A stretch of DNA of 64,000 nucleotides. Source: Pseudomonas lundensis. GTDB taxonomy: Bacteria > Pseudomonadota > Gammaproteobacteria > Pseudomonadales > Pseudomonadaceae. The notes beneath the pieces are model-generated. The model did no database searches, was not told the origin of the DNA, and saw only the letters and a program-made list of their open reading frames with translations. Shown piece by piece: positions 1 to 10,500 of the stretch. The stretch lies in contig NZ_NQKI01000002.1 in the NCBI RefSeq assembly GCF_002269125.1, forward strand, positions 186,001-250,000. Reading direction: 5' to 3'. A program made the position numbers and the translations under genes. The first letter of the stretch is position 1. Each line of letters opens with the position of its first letter.

Positions 1-6
1 AATGAC

Positions 7-53
7 GCCTGCCCCCCATCCTTCTTCCGGTTGGAGAGGGACGGGGGGCAGGC
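7..53 (-). terminator. stem-loop after the copper receptor gene
   Basis: A perfect 11-bp inverted repeat (GCCTGCCCCCC at 7-17, its complement at 43-53) lies 12 bases beyond the stop of the copper receptor. The loop itself holds a partly complementary CTTCC/GGAGAG segment. No clear T-run follows on the minus strand, so this is a candidate terminator or 3'-end protecting hairpin only. Confidence 0.5.
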
Positions 54-64
54 AACGCGGCTGT

Positions 65-2155
65 TTAGAAACTCACATCAATTTTTGTCCACAACGTGCG
101 GCCAGGTTCGTTGATCGGCGTCGGGTCGGTCGCCGGGTAGCCGTATCCTGCGTTACCGGCCATGTTCAGGTGCTCGCTGTAGTTTTTGTCCAGCAGGTTG
201 TCGACCCCGGCGCTGACTTTCAGGTTTTTGTTGATGCGGTAGGCGCCGTTGAGCGAGAACACGCCAAAGCCTGCGCTTTTGTCGTAATCCTTGCCCACCA
301 CGTTACCGGCGTTGCGATCGATCCGGTCCTGCCGGGCCACCACGCGCCACAAGGCACCGGCGCTCCAGTCGTCTTCGCTGTAGGTCAGGCCGAGGCGGGT
401 GTCGAGCGGTGGCATTTGTGGCAGTGCCTTGCCGTCCGTGGTGTTTTTGCCCCAGGCATACGCCAGGGTGGCGTCGGCTTTCCAGTTGGAGGTCAACTGA
501 TACGCAGCCCCCAGTTCACCGCCCATGACCCGTGCGTTGACATTCTGTGCCTGGGAAGAACCCTTGGCGTAATCGAACAGGATGTAATTGCGAATCTCCC
601 CGGCGTAGACCGAGGCCCAGGCTTCGAGGCGCTCGGTTTTGTATTGCAGTCCCATGTCGAGCTGGGTGGTCTTTTCGGGTTTGATGGCGTCGAACGCATT
701 CACCGAGCCCGCGGGGCCTGAGGTGGGTGAAAACAATTCCCAGTAATCCGGGAAACGCTGTGCGTGGCCCAAACCGGCGTAGACGGTGGCCGGGCTGTCA
801 GCGAGGTCATGTTCATAGCGCACAAAGCCGCTGGGCAGGGTATCGGCGCGGGTTTTATCGAGTGTCGGGTTGGGCTTGCTCATCATTCCCGAACCGATAC
901 GGGCGCGGAAATCCTTGGCGGACGCGCGGTCAAGGCGGGCGCCGGTAATGACGCGGTCGCGGTCAGCGGCGTACCAGGTCAATTCGCCAAAGGCCCCGTA
1001 GTTGTGGAAATCGGCATCCTTGCTCCAGTTCTGGTCCTTGTAGGTGTCGATGCCCATTCCCATGCGTTTACGGTGTTCGTTGGTCTGTGCATCGATGCCG
1101 CTGATCAACTGCAAATCTGCCCAGTGCCAGGTGGCCTTGATGCGTGCACCCAGGGTTCGGCGGTCGACGTTGGAGGCCATGGGCCCAGCCATCATGCCGG
1201 TGCCGGATGGGGTGCGCAGGGTGTAGTTGTCCATCACGTGGTCGGCGTAGTTGTAGTAAACCTGCGCTTCGACCTTGTCGAGCACTTCCCCGATGTTGGA
1301 CTTCTCAAAGCGCAGGCCCAGGCTTTCGCGTTTGTACTGGCTACCGTCCATCCCGCGGCCGGCCGAACGGGCTTCGCCGTCGCCCTTGCCGGCGGTGAGC
1401 TCCAGCAGCGTGTCGGCGTCAGGGGTCCAGCCGAGGGCAACATCGCCGTTCCATTTGTCATAACGCGACGGCACCGTGTCGCCGTTGCCGTCCTTGTAAT
1501 CGTCGGCGTGCGCGGTATTGCCGATCACGCGCACATAGCCCAACGGGCCACCGGCAGCGGCATCGATGGTTTTGTCGAAGCGGCCGTTTGAACCCGCTAG
1601 CAGACTGGCATTTACCCGCGTACCCAGTTCACCGAAATGTTCGGGTTGGCGATCAAACAGGATGGTGCCCGCCGAGGCGCCCGGCCCCCAGAGCACGGTT
1701 TGCGGGCCTTTGATGACCGTGAGTTGATCGTAGGTTTCCGGCGAAATGTAGGACGTCGGGGCGTCCATGCGGCCCGGACAGGCGCCGAGCATCACGCCGC
1801 CGTTGGTGAGGATGTTCAGGCGTGAGCCGAACATGCCCCGCAGCACCGGATCACCGTTGGTGCCGCCGTTGCGGATCAGGGCGAACCCGGGGATGGTTTT
1901 GAGGTAATCACCGCCATCGCTGGCGGGCACCGGCTGGCGCGGGTCTTTAGGGTTGGTGACGATGGTCAGCGGGGAGCTGGGTGCCACGGCCGTGACCACG
2001 GTCGGGCTGAGTTCACGCACGTGTCCGGCGTGCTCATCCACCGGGTCGGCAGCCTGCGCCAACGGCGCGAACAACGCGCAGCACAGCGCGCTCAGGGCAA
2101 AGGGGAAAAACGTCTGTGCATGGGGCAAACGGGAGACAGCAGTAAAACGGGACAT
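65..2155 (-). CDS. oprC: TonB-dependent copper receptor (OprC family)
   Basis: Outer-membrane gated barrel for copper uptake, energised by TonB; 696 residues from the chosen start. The N-terminus is a signal peptide ending near PLAQA. It is followed by a His-containing stretch (DEHAGHVRE), a TonB-box-like ELSPTVVTA segment and a plug domain (LRGMFGSRLNIL, GPQTVLWGPGASAGTI). The plug carries GACPGRMDAPTSYI, whose Cys-x3-Met pair matches the copper-binding site known in P. aeruginosa OprC. The last residue is Phe, as in most outer-membrane barrels. The start at 2155 has GGA six bases upstream; ATG at 2161 is an alternative, and the longer open frame to 2362 lacks support. It is the distal gene of a minus-strand copper cluster. 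Confidence 0.93.
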   Translation of the reverse strand: MSRFTAVSRLPHAQTFFPFALSALCCALFAPLAQAADPVDEHAGHVRELSPTVVTAVAPSSPLTIVTNPKDPRQPVPASDGGDYLKTIPGFALIRNGGTNGDPVLRGMFGSRLNILTNGGVMLGACPGRMDAPTSYISPETYDQLTVIKGPQTVLWGPGASAGTILFDRQPEHFGELGTRVNASLLAGSNGRFDKTIDAAAGGPLGYVRVIGNTAHADDYKDGNGDTVPSRYDKWNGDVALGWTPDADTLLELTAGKGDGEARSAGRGMDGSQYKRESLGLRFEKSNIGEVLDKVEAQVYYNYADHVMDNYTLRTPSGTGMMAGPMASNVDRRTLGARIKATWHWADLQLISGIDAQTNEHRKRMGMGIDTYKDQNWSKDADFHNYGAFGELTWYAADRDRVITGARLDRASAKDFRARIGSGMMSKPNPTLDKTRADTLPSGFVRYEHDLADSPATVYAGLGHAQRFPDYWELFSPTSGPAGSVNAFDAIKPEKTTQLDMGLQYKTERLEAWASVYAGEIRNYILFDYAKGSSQAQNVNARVMGGELGAAYQLTSNWKADATLAYAWGKNTTDGKALPQMPPLDTRLGLTYSEDDWSAGALWRVVARQDRIDRNAGNVVGKDYDKSAGFGVFSLNGAYRINKNLKVSAGVDNLLDKNYSEHLNMAGNAGYGYPATDPTPINEPGRTLWTKIDVSF

Positions 2156-2255
2156 AAACATTCCAATATTCAAGCGAATACAACACGGCCACGCGCCTGC
2201 GGCTGTCTTGAGCAGCGCATACAGACGGGCCTGGGTAAGGTTGTTGTGTCGGTGA

Positions 2256-2660
2256 CTAAAGGAAGGTGGGCGGGGCGCGTGAGCGGGCCCCGGGGAAGAC
2301 CGGTTGCCGGGCATGGCCCAGCCGGGGGTTGGACGCCAGGTAGTGTTTGGGAGCAGACGCATCGAACAGGTTCAGGCCGATACTGCCCGGCAGCGCAGGG
2401 CAACTGAACAGCAGCGTGCAATAGCCGCACTTTTCCCACATGGCGTGATGGTCAGCAGCCGGTTGTTGATGCTCCGCGTGCTCGCTGTGCGCCGCCATCC
2501 GCATGTCCATTGGCATCGGCATGGAGGCGTGATGGTCCATCGGCATCGCCTGGGAAATCAGCGGGCCGATGAAAATCATCAACATGGCAAACAGGCTCAG
2601 CCAACTGCCGCGTGTCTGCGACGTGGATGGCCTGGCGCGAAGGGCGCGCACGGGGCTCAA
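2256..2660 (-). CDS. DUF2946 protein, His/Met-rich
   Basis: Small protein (134 residues from a TTG start) with one hydrophobic N-terminal segment (SLFAMLMIFIGPLIS) followed by a His/Met-rich stretch (MPMDHHASMPMPMDMRMAAH and further HH/H residues) and a CGYC motif. This is the DUF2946 pattern commonly found beside copper receptors. The His, Met and CxxC residues suggest metal binding in the periplasm, but no biochemical role is established to my knowledge. It begins 12 bases after the PCu(A)C stop and is probably co-transcribed. The start is uncertain: TTG at 2660 has AAGG just upstream, and GTG at 2651 is also possible. Confidence 0.8.
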   Translation of the reverse strand: MSPVRALRARPSTSQTRGSWLSLFAMLMIFIGPLISQAMPMDHHASMPMPMDMRMAAHSEHAEHQQPAADHHAMWEKCGYCTLLFSCPALPGSIGLNLFDASAPKHYLASNPRLGHARQPVFPGARSRAPPTFL

Positions 2661-2672
2661 AGACCTTTGCGG

Positions 2673-3167
2673 TTAGTGTGCGTGCGGGGTGCCTTTGCTG
2701 GCGCCGGGAGCCTGCTTTTGCACGTTCACGTCGACCTGTACGTCGCCTGCCTTTTCAAAGTGCAGGGTCAGGGGGAAGCGCTTTCCGTCTCGCAGCAGGT
2801 TGCGGTCTTTGGGGTTGAACAGCATCACGTGGTACGCCATGGGGGCAAACGTGACGGTGCCCCCTGCCGGGATATCGACCGCGGGGACGTGCTGCATTTT
2901 CATCAGGTCGCCCTGCATGACGTGTTCGTGAATCTCGGCTTTTTCCGCAATCGGGGTGTCTGCGCTCAACAAGCGATCGGCGGTGTCGCCGGTGTTCTTG
3001 ATGATGAAATACGCCGCCACGGTAGGCGCATTGGGAGGCAGCTCCTGAGACCACGGGTGAGCGATCTCCAGCGCGCCCACGGTGTATTGGTGGGCGTTGG
3101 CGAAACAGGCAGGCAAGATCAGCGCCGCCGCAATCAGGGCGTGCTTGACCAGTGACAGGTTCAACAT
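2673..3167 (-). CDS. PCu(A)C periplasmic copper chaperone
   Basis: Periplasmic copper chaperone of 164 residues with a signal peptide (ALIAAALILPACFANA). The copper motif is exact: a His in IHEH, then ten residues, Met (LMKM), then 21 residues and HVM, that is H-x10-M-x21-H-x-M. The C-terminal tail GTPHAH adds possible ligands. Family members hand Cu(I) to cytochrome oxidase assembly factors or, next to an OprC-like receptor, take part in copper scavenging. ATG at 3167 is chosen because GGAG lies nine bases upstream and the signal peptide then begins correctly; the frame could extend to 3197. It sits between two DUF2946 genes in the same direction. Confidence 0.92.
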   Translation of the reverse strand: MLNLSLVKHALIAAALILPACFANAHQYTVGALEIAHPWSQELPPNAPTVAAYFIIKNTGDTADRLLSADTPIAEKAEIHEHVMQGDLMKMQHVPAVDIPAGGTVTFAPMAYHVMLFNPKDRNLLRDGKRFPLTLHFEKAGDVQVDVNVQKQAPGASKGTPHAH

Positions 3168-3215
3168 GGTAATTCTCCGAAGTGATTCAAAGCGCAAAAG
3201 GGTTGCGAGGATGAA

Positions 3216-3614
3216 TCACGCCAGAGGCGAAGCGCGGGGGTTGAGGCTCGGCCATTGCTGGCGCGGGGTGGGGCGTTTCAGGTGATCCGGCACTTGGCTA
3301 TGCCCGTGCTCGATGGCCGCGAAATAGAGCGTCGGGACATGGGGCGGCAAGGCCACCAGCGGCGCCGAACCCGAGCAGCACCAGCAGTGCTGCATGGTCG
3401 AATGATCGTCGTTCTGGCTGTCGCCCGCATCAACCTTGCCCAGCGACACAGCCACCATTTTGGTGCCGGTTGAGGTGCAAAAGCTGCTCCACATGAACTG
3501 CTCGGAGGGCGCCTGACGGGCACCGCTCATCGCGCCTGCCGTCGACATGGCGAGCATGTTGAACAGCACTGCGAAGCAGGCGATCCAGGCAAATGCAAAC
3601 CGTTGTCGGGACAT
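3216..3614 (-). CDS. second DUF2946 protein
   Basis: 132-residue DUF2946-type protein with a hydrophobic N-terminal segment (FAWIACFAVLFNMLAMSTAGA) that could be a signal peptide or anchor. Downstream are an FCTSTG segment, a HCWCC cluster (CxCC) and HVPTLYFAAIEHGHS. The Cys and His residues suggest metal handling, fitting its place as first gene of the copper cluster. It ends 48 bases before the PCu(A)C start. The ATG at 3614 has CGGAA upstream. It differs enough from the other DUF2946 protein that recent duplication is unlikely. Confidence 0.78.
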   Translation of the reverse strand: MSRQRFAFAWIACFAVLFNMLAMSTAGAMSGARQAPSEQFMWSSFCTSTGTKMVAVSLGKVDAGDSQNDDHSTMQHCWCCSGSAPLVALPPHVPTLYFAAIEHGHSQVPDHLKRPTPRQQWPSLNPRASPLA

Positions 3615-3721
3615 GACGAATTCCGTGAGTGGAGCGATCAAGGGCGCTATTTAGCCTGAATGATCGGCGTAAGTAAAAAGGCCAGGTGCGGCGAAGTGTC
3701 GCCCGGCATCGCTGGCGAACC

Positions 3722-4012
3722 TCAGGCCGCGCTTGCGTGGAGTTTAAGCCCAAGCGCTTTCATGACTTTCATGATTGTCGCGAACTCTGGGTTACCGCTG
3801 CTTCCAAGGGCTTTGTAGAGGCTCTCGCGGCCTAATCCAGTGTCCCGAGAGATCTGACTCATGCCTTGGGCGCGGGCAATATCGCGAAGGGCAGCACGAA
3901 TCAGACTGCCGTCACCCGGATCTTCATCGAAACAGGCATCAAGCAATGCAGCCATTTCTGAAGGGTTTTTCACGCAGTCGGCAGTATCGAAACGGATAAA
4001 TTGTTCGGTCAT
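3722..4012 (-). CDS. antitoxin of a HI1420-type addiction module
   Basis: 96-residue helix-turn-helix protein matching the 'putative addiction module antidote' family (TIGR02684 type). The body carries ALRDIARAQGMSQISRDTGLGRESLYKAL as the recognition region and ends with FATIMKVMKALGLKLHASAA. It would bind its own promoter and neutralise a RelE/HigB-like partner. The gene lies immediately downstream of the toxin reading frame: the ancestral toxin stop would be at 4016-4018, three bases before this ATG. The antitoxin frame is intact although the toxin appears broken, so it may now be an orphan regulator. Confidence 0.85.
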   Translation of the reverse strand: MTEQFIRFDTADCVKNPSEMAALLDACFDEDPGDGSLIRAALRDIARAQGMSQISRDTGLGRESLYKALGSSGNPEFATIMKVMKALGLKLHASAA

Positions 4013-4015
4013 TGT

Positions 4016-4316
4016 TCAGTCCTCACAACTCAATGTTTTGGCTATATGTTGTGCGCGTTTTATGTCTCGCACCTGGGTTGTTTTGTCGCCGCCAATGAGC
4101 AACAGGTAAATGACTTTCCCTTGCGGGTGCAGTAAACCCGATAGCCTGCCCGCAATGAATGCGCATTTCGTACACACGATCTCCTACAGGTTCACAGTCA
4201 ACGAACTGCCCTAATCCTACGGCTCTAATGCGTGCCAGAATGCGTGCTTGCCCACTCTTGTCTTTTAATGAGCTTAGCCATTTTGCGAATTCATGGGGTT
4301 GCTCGAGATTGATCAT
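4016..4316 (-). pseudogene. RelE/HigB-like toxin, two frameshifts
   Basis: The N-terminal two-thirds fits the HI1419-type killer protein (TIGR02683): from MINLEQPHEFAKWL through ARILARIRAVGLGQF to DRVYEMRIH. The expected continuation is split over two other frames. GYRVYCTRKGK appears after a one-base deletion near 4144-4152. GKVIYLLLIGGDKTTQVRDI...AQHIAKTLSCED appears after a second one-base deletion near 4111-4122. The undisturbed frame reads into an unrelated tail and stops at 4023. Restoring two bases would give a normal-length toxin ending three bases before the antitoxin. The catalytic and core strands are therefore lost, unless these are sequence errors. Confidence 0.8.
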
Positions 4317-4364
4317 GGAGCGAATCGTATCCCTCGGGATACAGCATCGCCACTGAATACACAT

Positions 4365-5093
4365 TCACAAATATTCTTCTTGCTTCAAGACCTGAAGCAC
4401 ATCTCCCACCGCCCCAAACACCCGGTCAGCCTGCGCCAGCTCGGGCCGTTTGAGTATCAACACGGGCACGCCGCGTTCGCGGGCGACTTCCAGTTTGGGC
4501 TCGGTCGCGCTGCTGCCGCTGTTTTTGCTGATTAATACATCGATATGGTGTTGTTCAAACAGCTGCCGTTCGTCGTCGAGGCGGAACGGGCCACGGGCGC
4601 CGATGACGTTGCAGCGTGCGTTGCCGGGATACGGGTCCAGCGTCCGCAAGGTCCAGAATTGATCGGCGGGAATCTCATCCAAATGCCCGAGCGGTTCTTT
4701 ACCCAGCGTGAACAACGGACGCTTGAAAGGCGTGAGCGCCCTGACCAGCTCGTCCCAGTCCGCCACCTCACGCCAATCGTCGCCCGGTTGCGGTTCCCAG
4801 GCCGGGCGTCGCAACGCCCAGCATTCAATGCCGCTGGCACGGGCGGCCAAGGCGGCATTGCGGCTGATTTGCGCGGCATACGGGTGGGTCGCATCCAGCA
4901 GCAAATCGATGTGCTGTTCGCGGATGTAGCGGGTCAAGCCCTCGGCGCCCCCGTAGCCGCCGACCCGGACTTCACAGGGAAGGTCGGTCGGCACACGGCC
5001 CACCCCGGCGAGGCTGTAGACGTGCTGGGGCCCAAGGGTGCGTGCAATGGCCAGCGCTTCGGTAACGCCGCCCAGCAACAATAGCCGTTTCAT
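4365..5093 (-). CDS. cobK: precorrin-6A reductase
   Basis: NAD(P)H-dependent reduction of precorrin-6A to dihydroprecorrin-6 in corrin-ring synthesis, cytoplasmic; 242 residues, usual length. Family hallmarks are the N-terminal nucleotide-binding strand [42 protein letters not shown] and [17 protein letters not shown] near the C-terminus. Its start overlaps the stop of cbiD by four bases (ATGA), so it is the last gene of the cobL-cbiD-cobK arm. It follows the same order as the equivalent P. aeruginosa locus as I recall it. Confidence 0.95.
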   Translation of the reverse strand: MKRLLLLGGVTEALAIARTLGPQHVYSLAGVGRVPTDLPCEVRVGGYGGAEGLTRYIREQHIDLLLDATHPYAAQISRNAALAARASGIECWALRRPAWEPQPGDDWREVADWDELVRALTPFKRPLFTLGKEPLGHLDEIPADQFWTLRTLDPYPGNARCNVIGARGPFRLDDERQLFEQHHIDVLISKNSGSSATEPKLEVARERGVPVLILKRPELAQADRVFGAVGDVLQVLKQEEYL

Positions 5094-6187
5094 TCAAATG
5101 CTCCCGCATGGCCCACGATCCCGCCTTGGCGGTCGATGGCGAACACTTCAATCTGCACCTGCGCGGGCACCACGCTGCGGGCAAAATTCAGCGCGTGCTG
5201 ACACACGGCATCGCCCAATGCGATACCGGCGGCACTGGCCATTGCCAACGCTTGTTGGCTGGTATTGGCTTGGCGAATGGCTATTTGCAGCTCGGCGTCA
5301 GCTCCAATGGCGGCGGCCCAGTCAGCCAGTTGCGGCAGGTCGATGCTGGAGTGACGACTGTGCAAATCCATGTGCCCGGCGGCCAGTTTGCTGATCTTGC
5401 CGAAGCCGCCGCACAGGCTCAATTTATCCACAGGGACTTTGCGCAGATGCTTGAGCACTGCACCGACGAAGTCGCCCATTTCGATCAGCGCGATCTCCGG
5501 CAGGTTGTACACGCGGCGCATGGTGTCTTCGCTGGCATTGCCGGTGCAGGCGGCAATGTGCAGGTAACCGTTGGTCTTGGCGACGTCGATGCCCTGATGG
5601 ATCGAGGCAATGTACGCCGCGCAAGAGAACGGTCGTACGATGCCACTGGTGCCCAGAATCGACAGTCCGCCAAGAATACCCAGCCGCGGATTCATGGTTT
5701 TCAGTGCCAATGCTTCGCCATCGCGAACGTTGACAGTCACTTCAAACCCCCCGGCGTAATCGCATTCACGGGCCAGTTGCAGTAAATGATCAGTGATCAT
5801 TTTGCGCGGCACCGGGTTGATCGCCGGTTCGCCCACCGCCAGCACCAGCCCGGGACGGGTAACGGTCCCCACGCCCTGGCCAGCCACGAAGACAATGCCC
5901 GCCTCGGGGATCAGGCGCACCTGCGAGTACAGCAGCGCGCCATGGGTCACGTCCGGGTCGTCGCCGGCGTCCTTCAGGGTGCCGGCTTCGGCACCCGCGG
6001 CCAGCAGGCGACAAAACTCCAGGCGCATCGTCACCACCTTGCCCTTGGGCAACGTAATTTCAACGGCGTCATGGCTCACGCCGCTCAGCAACAGGCGGGC
6101 GGCAGCCAGGCTGGTGGCCGTCGCGCAACTGCCTGTGGTCAGGCCGCTGCGCAGCGGCGCGGGTTGTTCAGCGGTCTCGTCACGCAT
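5090..6187 (-). CDS. cbiD: cobalt-precorrin-5B (C1)-methyltransferase-type CbiD
   Basis: CbiD methylates C1 of the corrin ring with release of the C2 extrusion fragment. In pseudomonads it stands in for CobF, which is absent here. The 365-residue protein begins with the diagnostic [15 protein letters not shown] segment and contains [28 protein letters not shown] and [20 protein letters not shown]. The ATG at 6187 overlaps the end of cobL by eight bases; a TTG at 6190 is also possible, and neither has a strong ribosome site, which suggests translational coupling to cobL. It overlaps cobK by four bases. Confidence 0.95.
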   Translation of the reverse strand: MRDETAEQPAPLRSGLTTGSCATATSLAAARLLLSGVSHDAVEITLPKGKVVTMRLEFCRLLAAGAEAGTLKDAGDDPDVTHGALLYSQVRLIPEAGIVFVAGQGVGTVTRPGLVLAVGEPAINPVPRKMITDHLLQLARECDYAGGFEVTVNVRDGEALALKTMNPRLGILGGLSILGTSGIVRPFSCAAYIASIHQGIDVAKTNGYLHIAACTGNASEDTMRRVYNLPEIALIEMGDFVGAVLKHLRKVPVDKLSLCGGFGKISKLAAGHMDLHSRHSSIDLPQLADWAAAIGADAELQIAIRQANTSQQALAMASAAGIALGDAVCQHALNFARSVVPAQVQIEVFAIDRQGGIVGHAGAFE

Positions 6188-7391
6188 CAAGGGGTTTAGT
6201 CACGTCTAACAGGGTGATGGGCAGCGCTTGGCGCCAAGTATCGAACTCTCCCAGTGGCCGGGCGTGAGCAACGTGCAGGCGGGTCAGTTCCCCGCCATGC
6301 AGTGCGCGCCAGTTCATCAGGTGCAGTTCGCTTTGCAGGGTGACGGCATTGGCCACCAAACGGCCGCCGGGCTTGAGTTGCTGCCAGCACGTGTCGAGCA
6401 CACCTTCACGGGTGACGCCACCGCCAATGAAAATCGCGTCCGGGCGTTCGAGCCCTGCCAACGCCTGCGGGGCCTTGCCCCGGATCACGTGCAGACCGGG
6501 CACGCCCAGTGCGTCACGGTTCTGTTCGATTAAGTGCTGACGGCCTTCATCCGCTTCGATCGCCAGCGCCCGGCAGCTCGGGTAGCTACGCATCCATTCG
6601 ATGCCAATCGAACCGCTGCCTGCGCCTACGTCCCACAACAGTTGGCCGGGCAGCGGAGCGAGACGCGCAAGGGTCATGGCGCGCACATCGCGTTTGGTCA
6701 ACTGACCGTCATGCTTGAACGCGCTGTCGGGCAGCCCGCCGATGCGCGATAACGGGTGCGCGTCGTTAGAGGCAATGCAGTCGATAGCAATCAGATTCAA
6801 CGCGGCACTGTCGCCAGCGCGCCAGTCATCGGCGTTCGCTTCGATGCACCGCTCAGTCGGGCCGCCGAGGTGTTCCAGGACATGCATTCGGCTCGGGCCA
6901 AAGCCGCGTTCGCGCAACAGCGCTGCGACCAGCGCAGGGCTGCTGCCGTCATTGCTCAGCACCATCAGGCGTACGCCACTGTGCACGTGGGCATTGAGCG
7001 CCGCGACGGGACGGGCCACAACCGACAGGGTTACGACGTCCTGCAGCGCCCAACCCAGTCGCGCCGCCGCCAGTGAGAAGGACGACGGTGACGGCAGCAC
7101 GTGCATTTCGTCGCCCGGAATGACGCGCGCCAGACTTGCGCCCACGCCAAACAGCATCGGGTCGCCGCTGGCCAGCACGCATACGGGTTCACCACGTAAC
7201 GCCAGTACCGGCGCCAGCGAAAAGGGGCTGGGCCACGCCAGGCGTTCAGCGCCGATACACGCGGGCAGTAAATCCAGCTGGCGCTGCCCGCCGAACACCC
7301 GGGCAGCGCTCAACAGCGCGCGCCGGGCCGTTTTGCCCAGACCGCTGAAGCCGTCTTCACCTATTCCCACAACTGTTAGCCAGGGCGACAT
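6180..7391 (-). CDS. cobL: precorrin-6Y C5,15-methyltransferase (decarboxylating), CbiE-CbiT fusion
   Basis: Bifunctional enzyme methylating C5 and C15 and removing the acetate carboxyl at C12. Residues 1 to about 200 form the CbiE tetrapyrrole methylase domain ([45 protein letters not shown]). Residues of about 225-403 form the CbiT Rossmann methyltransferase with the SAM site [16 protein letters not shown] and the glycine-rich [10 protein letters not shown]. Length 403 is normal. ATG at 7391 is chosen because AGAGG lies seven bases upstream; the longer frame to 7451 is not supported. First gene of the minus-strand cob arm. Confidence 0.95.
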   Translation of the reverse strand: MSPWLTVVGIGEDGFSGLGKTARRALLSAARVFGGQRQLDLLPACIGAERLAWPSPFSLAPVLALRGEPVCVLASGDPMLFGVGASLARVIPGDEMHVLPSPSSFSLAAARLGWALQDVVTLSVVARPVAALNAHVHSGVRLMVLSNDGSSPALVAALLRERGFGPSRMHVLEHLGGPTERCIEANADDWRAGDSAALNLIAIDCIASNDAHPLSRIGGLPDSAFKHDGQLTKRDVRAMTLARLAPLPGQLLWDVGAGSGSIGIEWMRSYPSCRALAIEADEGRQHLIEQNRDALGVPGLHVIRGKAPQALAGLERPDAIFIGGGVTREGVLDTCWQQLKPGGRLVANAVTLQSELHLMNWRALHGGELTRLHVAHARPLGEFDTWRQALPITLLDVTKPLDA

Positions 7392-7598
7392 GCCAATCCT
7401 CTTGTTGAACACCGATGTAAGCGTCTGCCCACAGGCAGGGACGGTGCGCATGATAGCGCGCCTTGCGCGTGCCAGTGAGGGTGCCTGCGCACGGGCCTGG
7501 TGCCTTAACTATGTAGCGCCAGGGGGTGTAACGGGCACGGTAGCGTTCGAACCCTTTGCGGGACGCGATATGCGGCCCGGCAACCGTCAGGAGTTCCC
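7392..7598. promoter_or_regulatory. divergent region between cobL and the giant toxin gene
   Basis: 207 bp with no gene. On the minus strand a TATCAT sequence near 7450-7456 is a possible -10 for cobL. On the plus strand an AGGAG at 7589-7593 precedes the GTG start of the toxin gene. I looked for the conserved core of a cobalamin riboswitch and did not find a convincing one, so regulation of the cob arm cannot be read from the sequence. Confidence 0.35.
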
Positions 7599-10500
7599 GT
7601 GACCGTTAATGTGCCCCCGTTTCATTCCGCGCAGGCCTTGCAAGCCCTGTACAGAAGCCGTCTTGACGCGGCGCAGGCATCCGGCGCCATCAGCTCGTTT
7701 GAGCATGACTGGCTGAGTAAAGCGTTGAGTTACCTGCCAGTCGGCCCGGTTGGCCCACTGCCTGTACGCGCCAACAGTGTGTTTTTGAGTCGAAACCAAT
7801 CCCGGCCGGTTCAGTGGGCTGGGGCATTGCTGCTCGCGCAAGCCCTTACAGACCCCACGCCACTGTTTTTGCTGACCCCCTTGGGCGCGCTTCAAACGTT
7901 CACGGACCTCGACGCGCTGCGAGACGCGCTTGAGCGTCAACTGGACGATCAAGCGCACCGAGAGGCCGTGCTGAGATTCTGCCCCGTGGATGTGCGGCCG
8001 CTCTTGAGCCTGGCGGGAGACCTGACCCTCAGAACCCGGGAGGTGCCCGCGCCGTTCGTGGCGCACATCAGCGAGGCGCTACGTATTTTTTTGAGCAGCA
8101 GTCAGGCAGATACCCTTGAGCGGTTATTGGCTACGCCCACCCTGCGGGCGTTGGTGGATGCCCAGTTACAGATTCATCTAGAGCGCGCATTTGCGGGGCA
8201 ACCGGTGAATGCTCACAACGTCCACCGGTTCGTCACACCTAATGGCGAGCAACAGCCCGAACTCAGCACCACCTTGAGCAGTGCTGCGCTGGAGCTTTTT
8301 ATCAGTGGCCCGCAGACCACGGGGCATGCCTACACCTACACCGGGCCTTTTACGCGCCTGCCGCATGAGAGTGACGCAGACCTTGATAAGCGATTCGCTC
8401 GCGTGCTCACCTCAGCCACGGAGCACTTAATCCCTCACATGAGCGAGGCGCTTTCAGTTTTTTGGGATCAACCGGCAGGGGCGCAGCCGAGCCCGCATAC
8501 CTATTGTGCGGCGCGGTTGGGCGACCATTTCTTTCAGCAGTTATTACAGGCCCGCCATCGTCCTGAGATGTCATCGGACGCTTTTCACGCGTTGCAGCAA
8601 CTGCTTGCAGCCCGGCATGACGTGACAACGATCAGTGCGGCGCGCTTGCTGGTGTATGAGGCCAAAGGCCCGGAGGTCGAGCTCGCAGGTTTGATGTGCT
8701 TCTATTTTCCGGGGCAGAGCAACGGGGTGTGGTTGTTTGGAGCCTCGACCGGGCTGGTAAAGATCTCGTCCCGGGCCCGGCTTTCCAGTTATGTGCTGAG
8801 CAAACTGAGAAGCCCCACAGCCTTCGACGCCATTGCGCGCTATGCCCCTCAGGATCAGCATCCGCTGCTAGCCGGGATGGTCGCCCCCATGCTACGGGTC
8901 GAGAACGTCGTGGGCAGCGTGTTTGATGATTGCATCCATGCGGTGCGCGCCAGGCAGATCCGCGATTTTGTCTATCTGACGGGGCAGTACCAGGCCCGCC
9001 GTCTGACACTGGCGGCAGTGGACCATGCACTCGACGTGCGTGAGCTGATTGACCCACAGTTACTGAAACTCAACAGCCATGGGCGTTGGGACAGCCGATT
9101 TTTGCCAGGCAGCAATGGGCTGCCGTTAGCCCTGAACGAAAATGGGTTGTCCGACGTGTTGAGCCTCAAACTGCCCAAAACCCAAGCCCAGAGAGACGCA
9201 TTACTCAAGCACTGGCCGACTCCGCGCATGCTTGCCCGGCATTTATTGGCAGAGGTATTGAATGAAGGCGGTCAACGCTTCGTCAATGTGGCTGAGGTGT
9301 GGGTGCACGTCTTCGACGTGGATGCGGCTGTGTTGACGTGTGTGCCGATACGCATGCTGACCCTGGTCGACGCCCTGCTTGAACGGGTCACCGGTCGCAA
9401 CCCGTTACCGCACAATCCGGCATTCATTGAAGGCGGTCTCAGGTCTTCACGTGATGAGACGATCAAGCCGCTTCGGCGCCTGAGCGGGACCAAACTGCTG
9501 ACCTTGCTCGACGCGCTTGCCAAAGGCTTCGAGCAGGCATACACGCAACATCTGTCGGCGTTCTTTTACACAGCTTCTACCTCGCAACCTTCAGATACGC
9601 TTGCCCAGCATCTGGCGACCTTGCGGCACGTCATGTTGCGCGCCGATATGCGATTGATGTTGAGGGGCAACCACCTTGAGGCCGATGACAAGCGCGTCAT
9701 CACGACGGTATTAACCTACCCGGTCAGTACTCACCGGCCGGCCCTCAACCAGTTTGTACCGGACGTATTCGCCGTTTTTCTGGACATGGGCGGGGGGCTG
9801 GACGCTATCAGCGTCTGCAACTGTGTGTTGATAACCGAGCGTGGCGGGCAGGAATCAAGTACCGCCGGGCGAGCGATACTCTGGACACCGGTGTCGGGCT
9901 TTGAACGTTTTGCGACAGTGGATCAATCCAAGGCTCACCTTGAGGCGCTGCTACTCGACAAAAGCCTGCGCCAAGACGTGTTGGCCAATGTTCGGTGCGA
10001 TGTCCAATCACTGATCTGCGCCCACCTGGACAGGCGCAGCGATTGGGCGGTGGAGGGGCAGAATCAATGGGTCAACTTTGAGCGCATCGAAGACGATTTT
10101 GTCTATGAGTGTCAGGTTGCGGCGATCAACAAAGTAGTGGTGGACGCTCATTACGTGTGCCGACAAGCCCGTGAAGTCCCGTTAACGGCGCAAAGTTTCG
10201 AAAACCTCAGTCGCAGCCTTTTGCTTGAAGAACATGCGGGTCTTCATTTTGAGCGCCACCGTGAAGTGGCCGCGACGCAGCAATTTGAAAGCGCGTTGCC
10301 ATCCTGGTTAAAAAACGCTTCCCGAGCCGATCAACTGGCGTACGCCAACGTGCTGCAACGCTATCAATTCGCAGTACAAGACAATGGGTCTTATCTCCAC
10401 GGCATCCCTGACATCGAGGCCTATGCGCGCGAGGCGGTGAGGGCGCAATTGGCGTTGGATTTTCCCGATCAGGTCCTGGAGCCGGACGCCATTGAAGTGG

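Noticed and set aside
7392..7598. Cobalamin riboswitch upstream of cobL
   Set aside because: The conserved B12-box core was not found in a convincing form in this gap or in 12876-12996.
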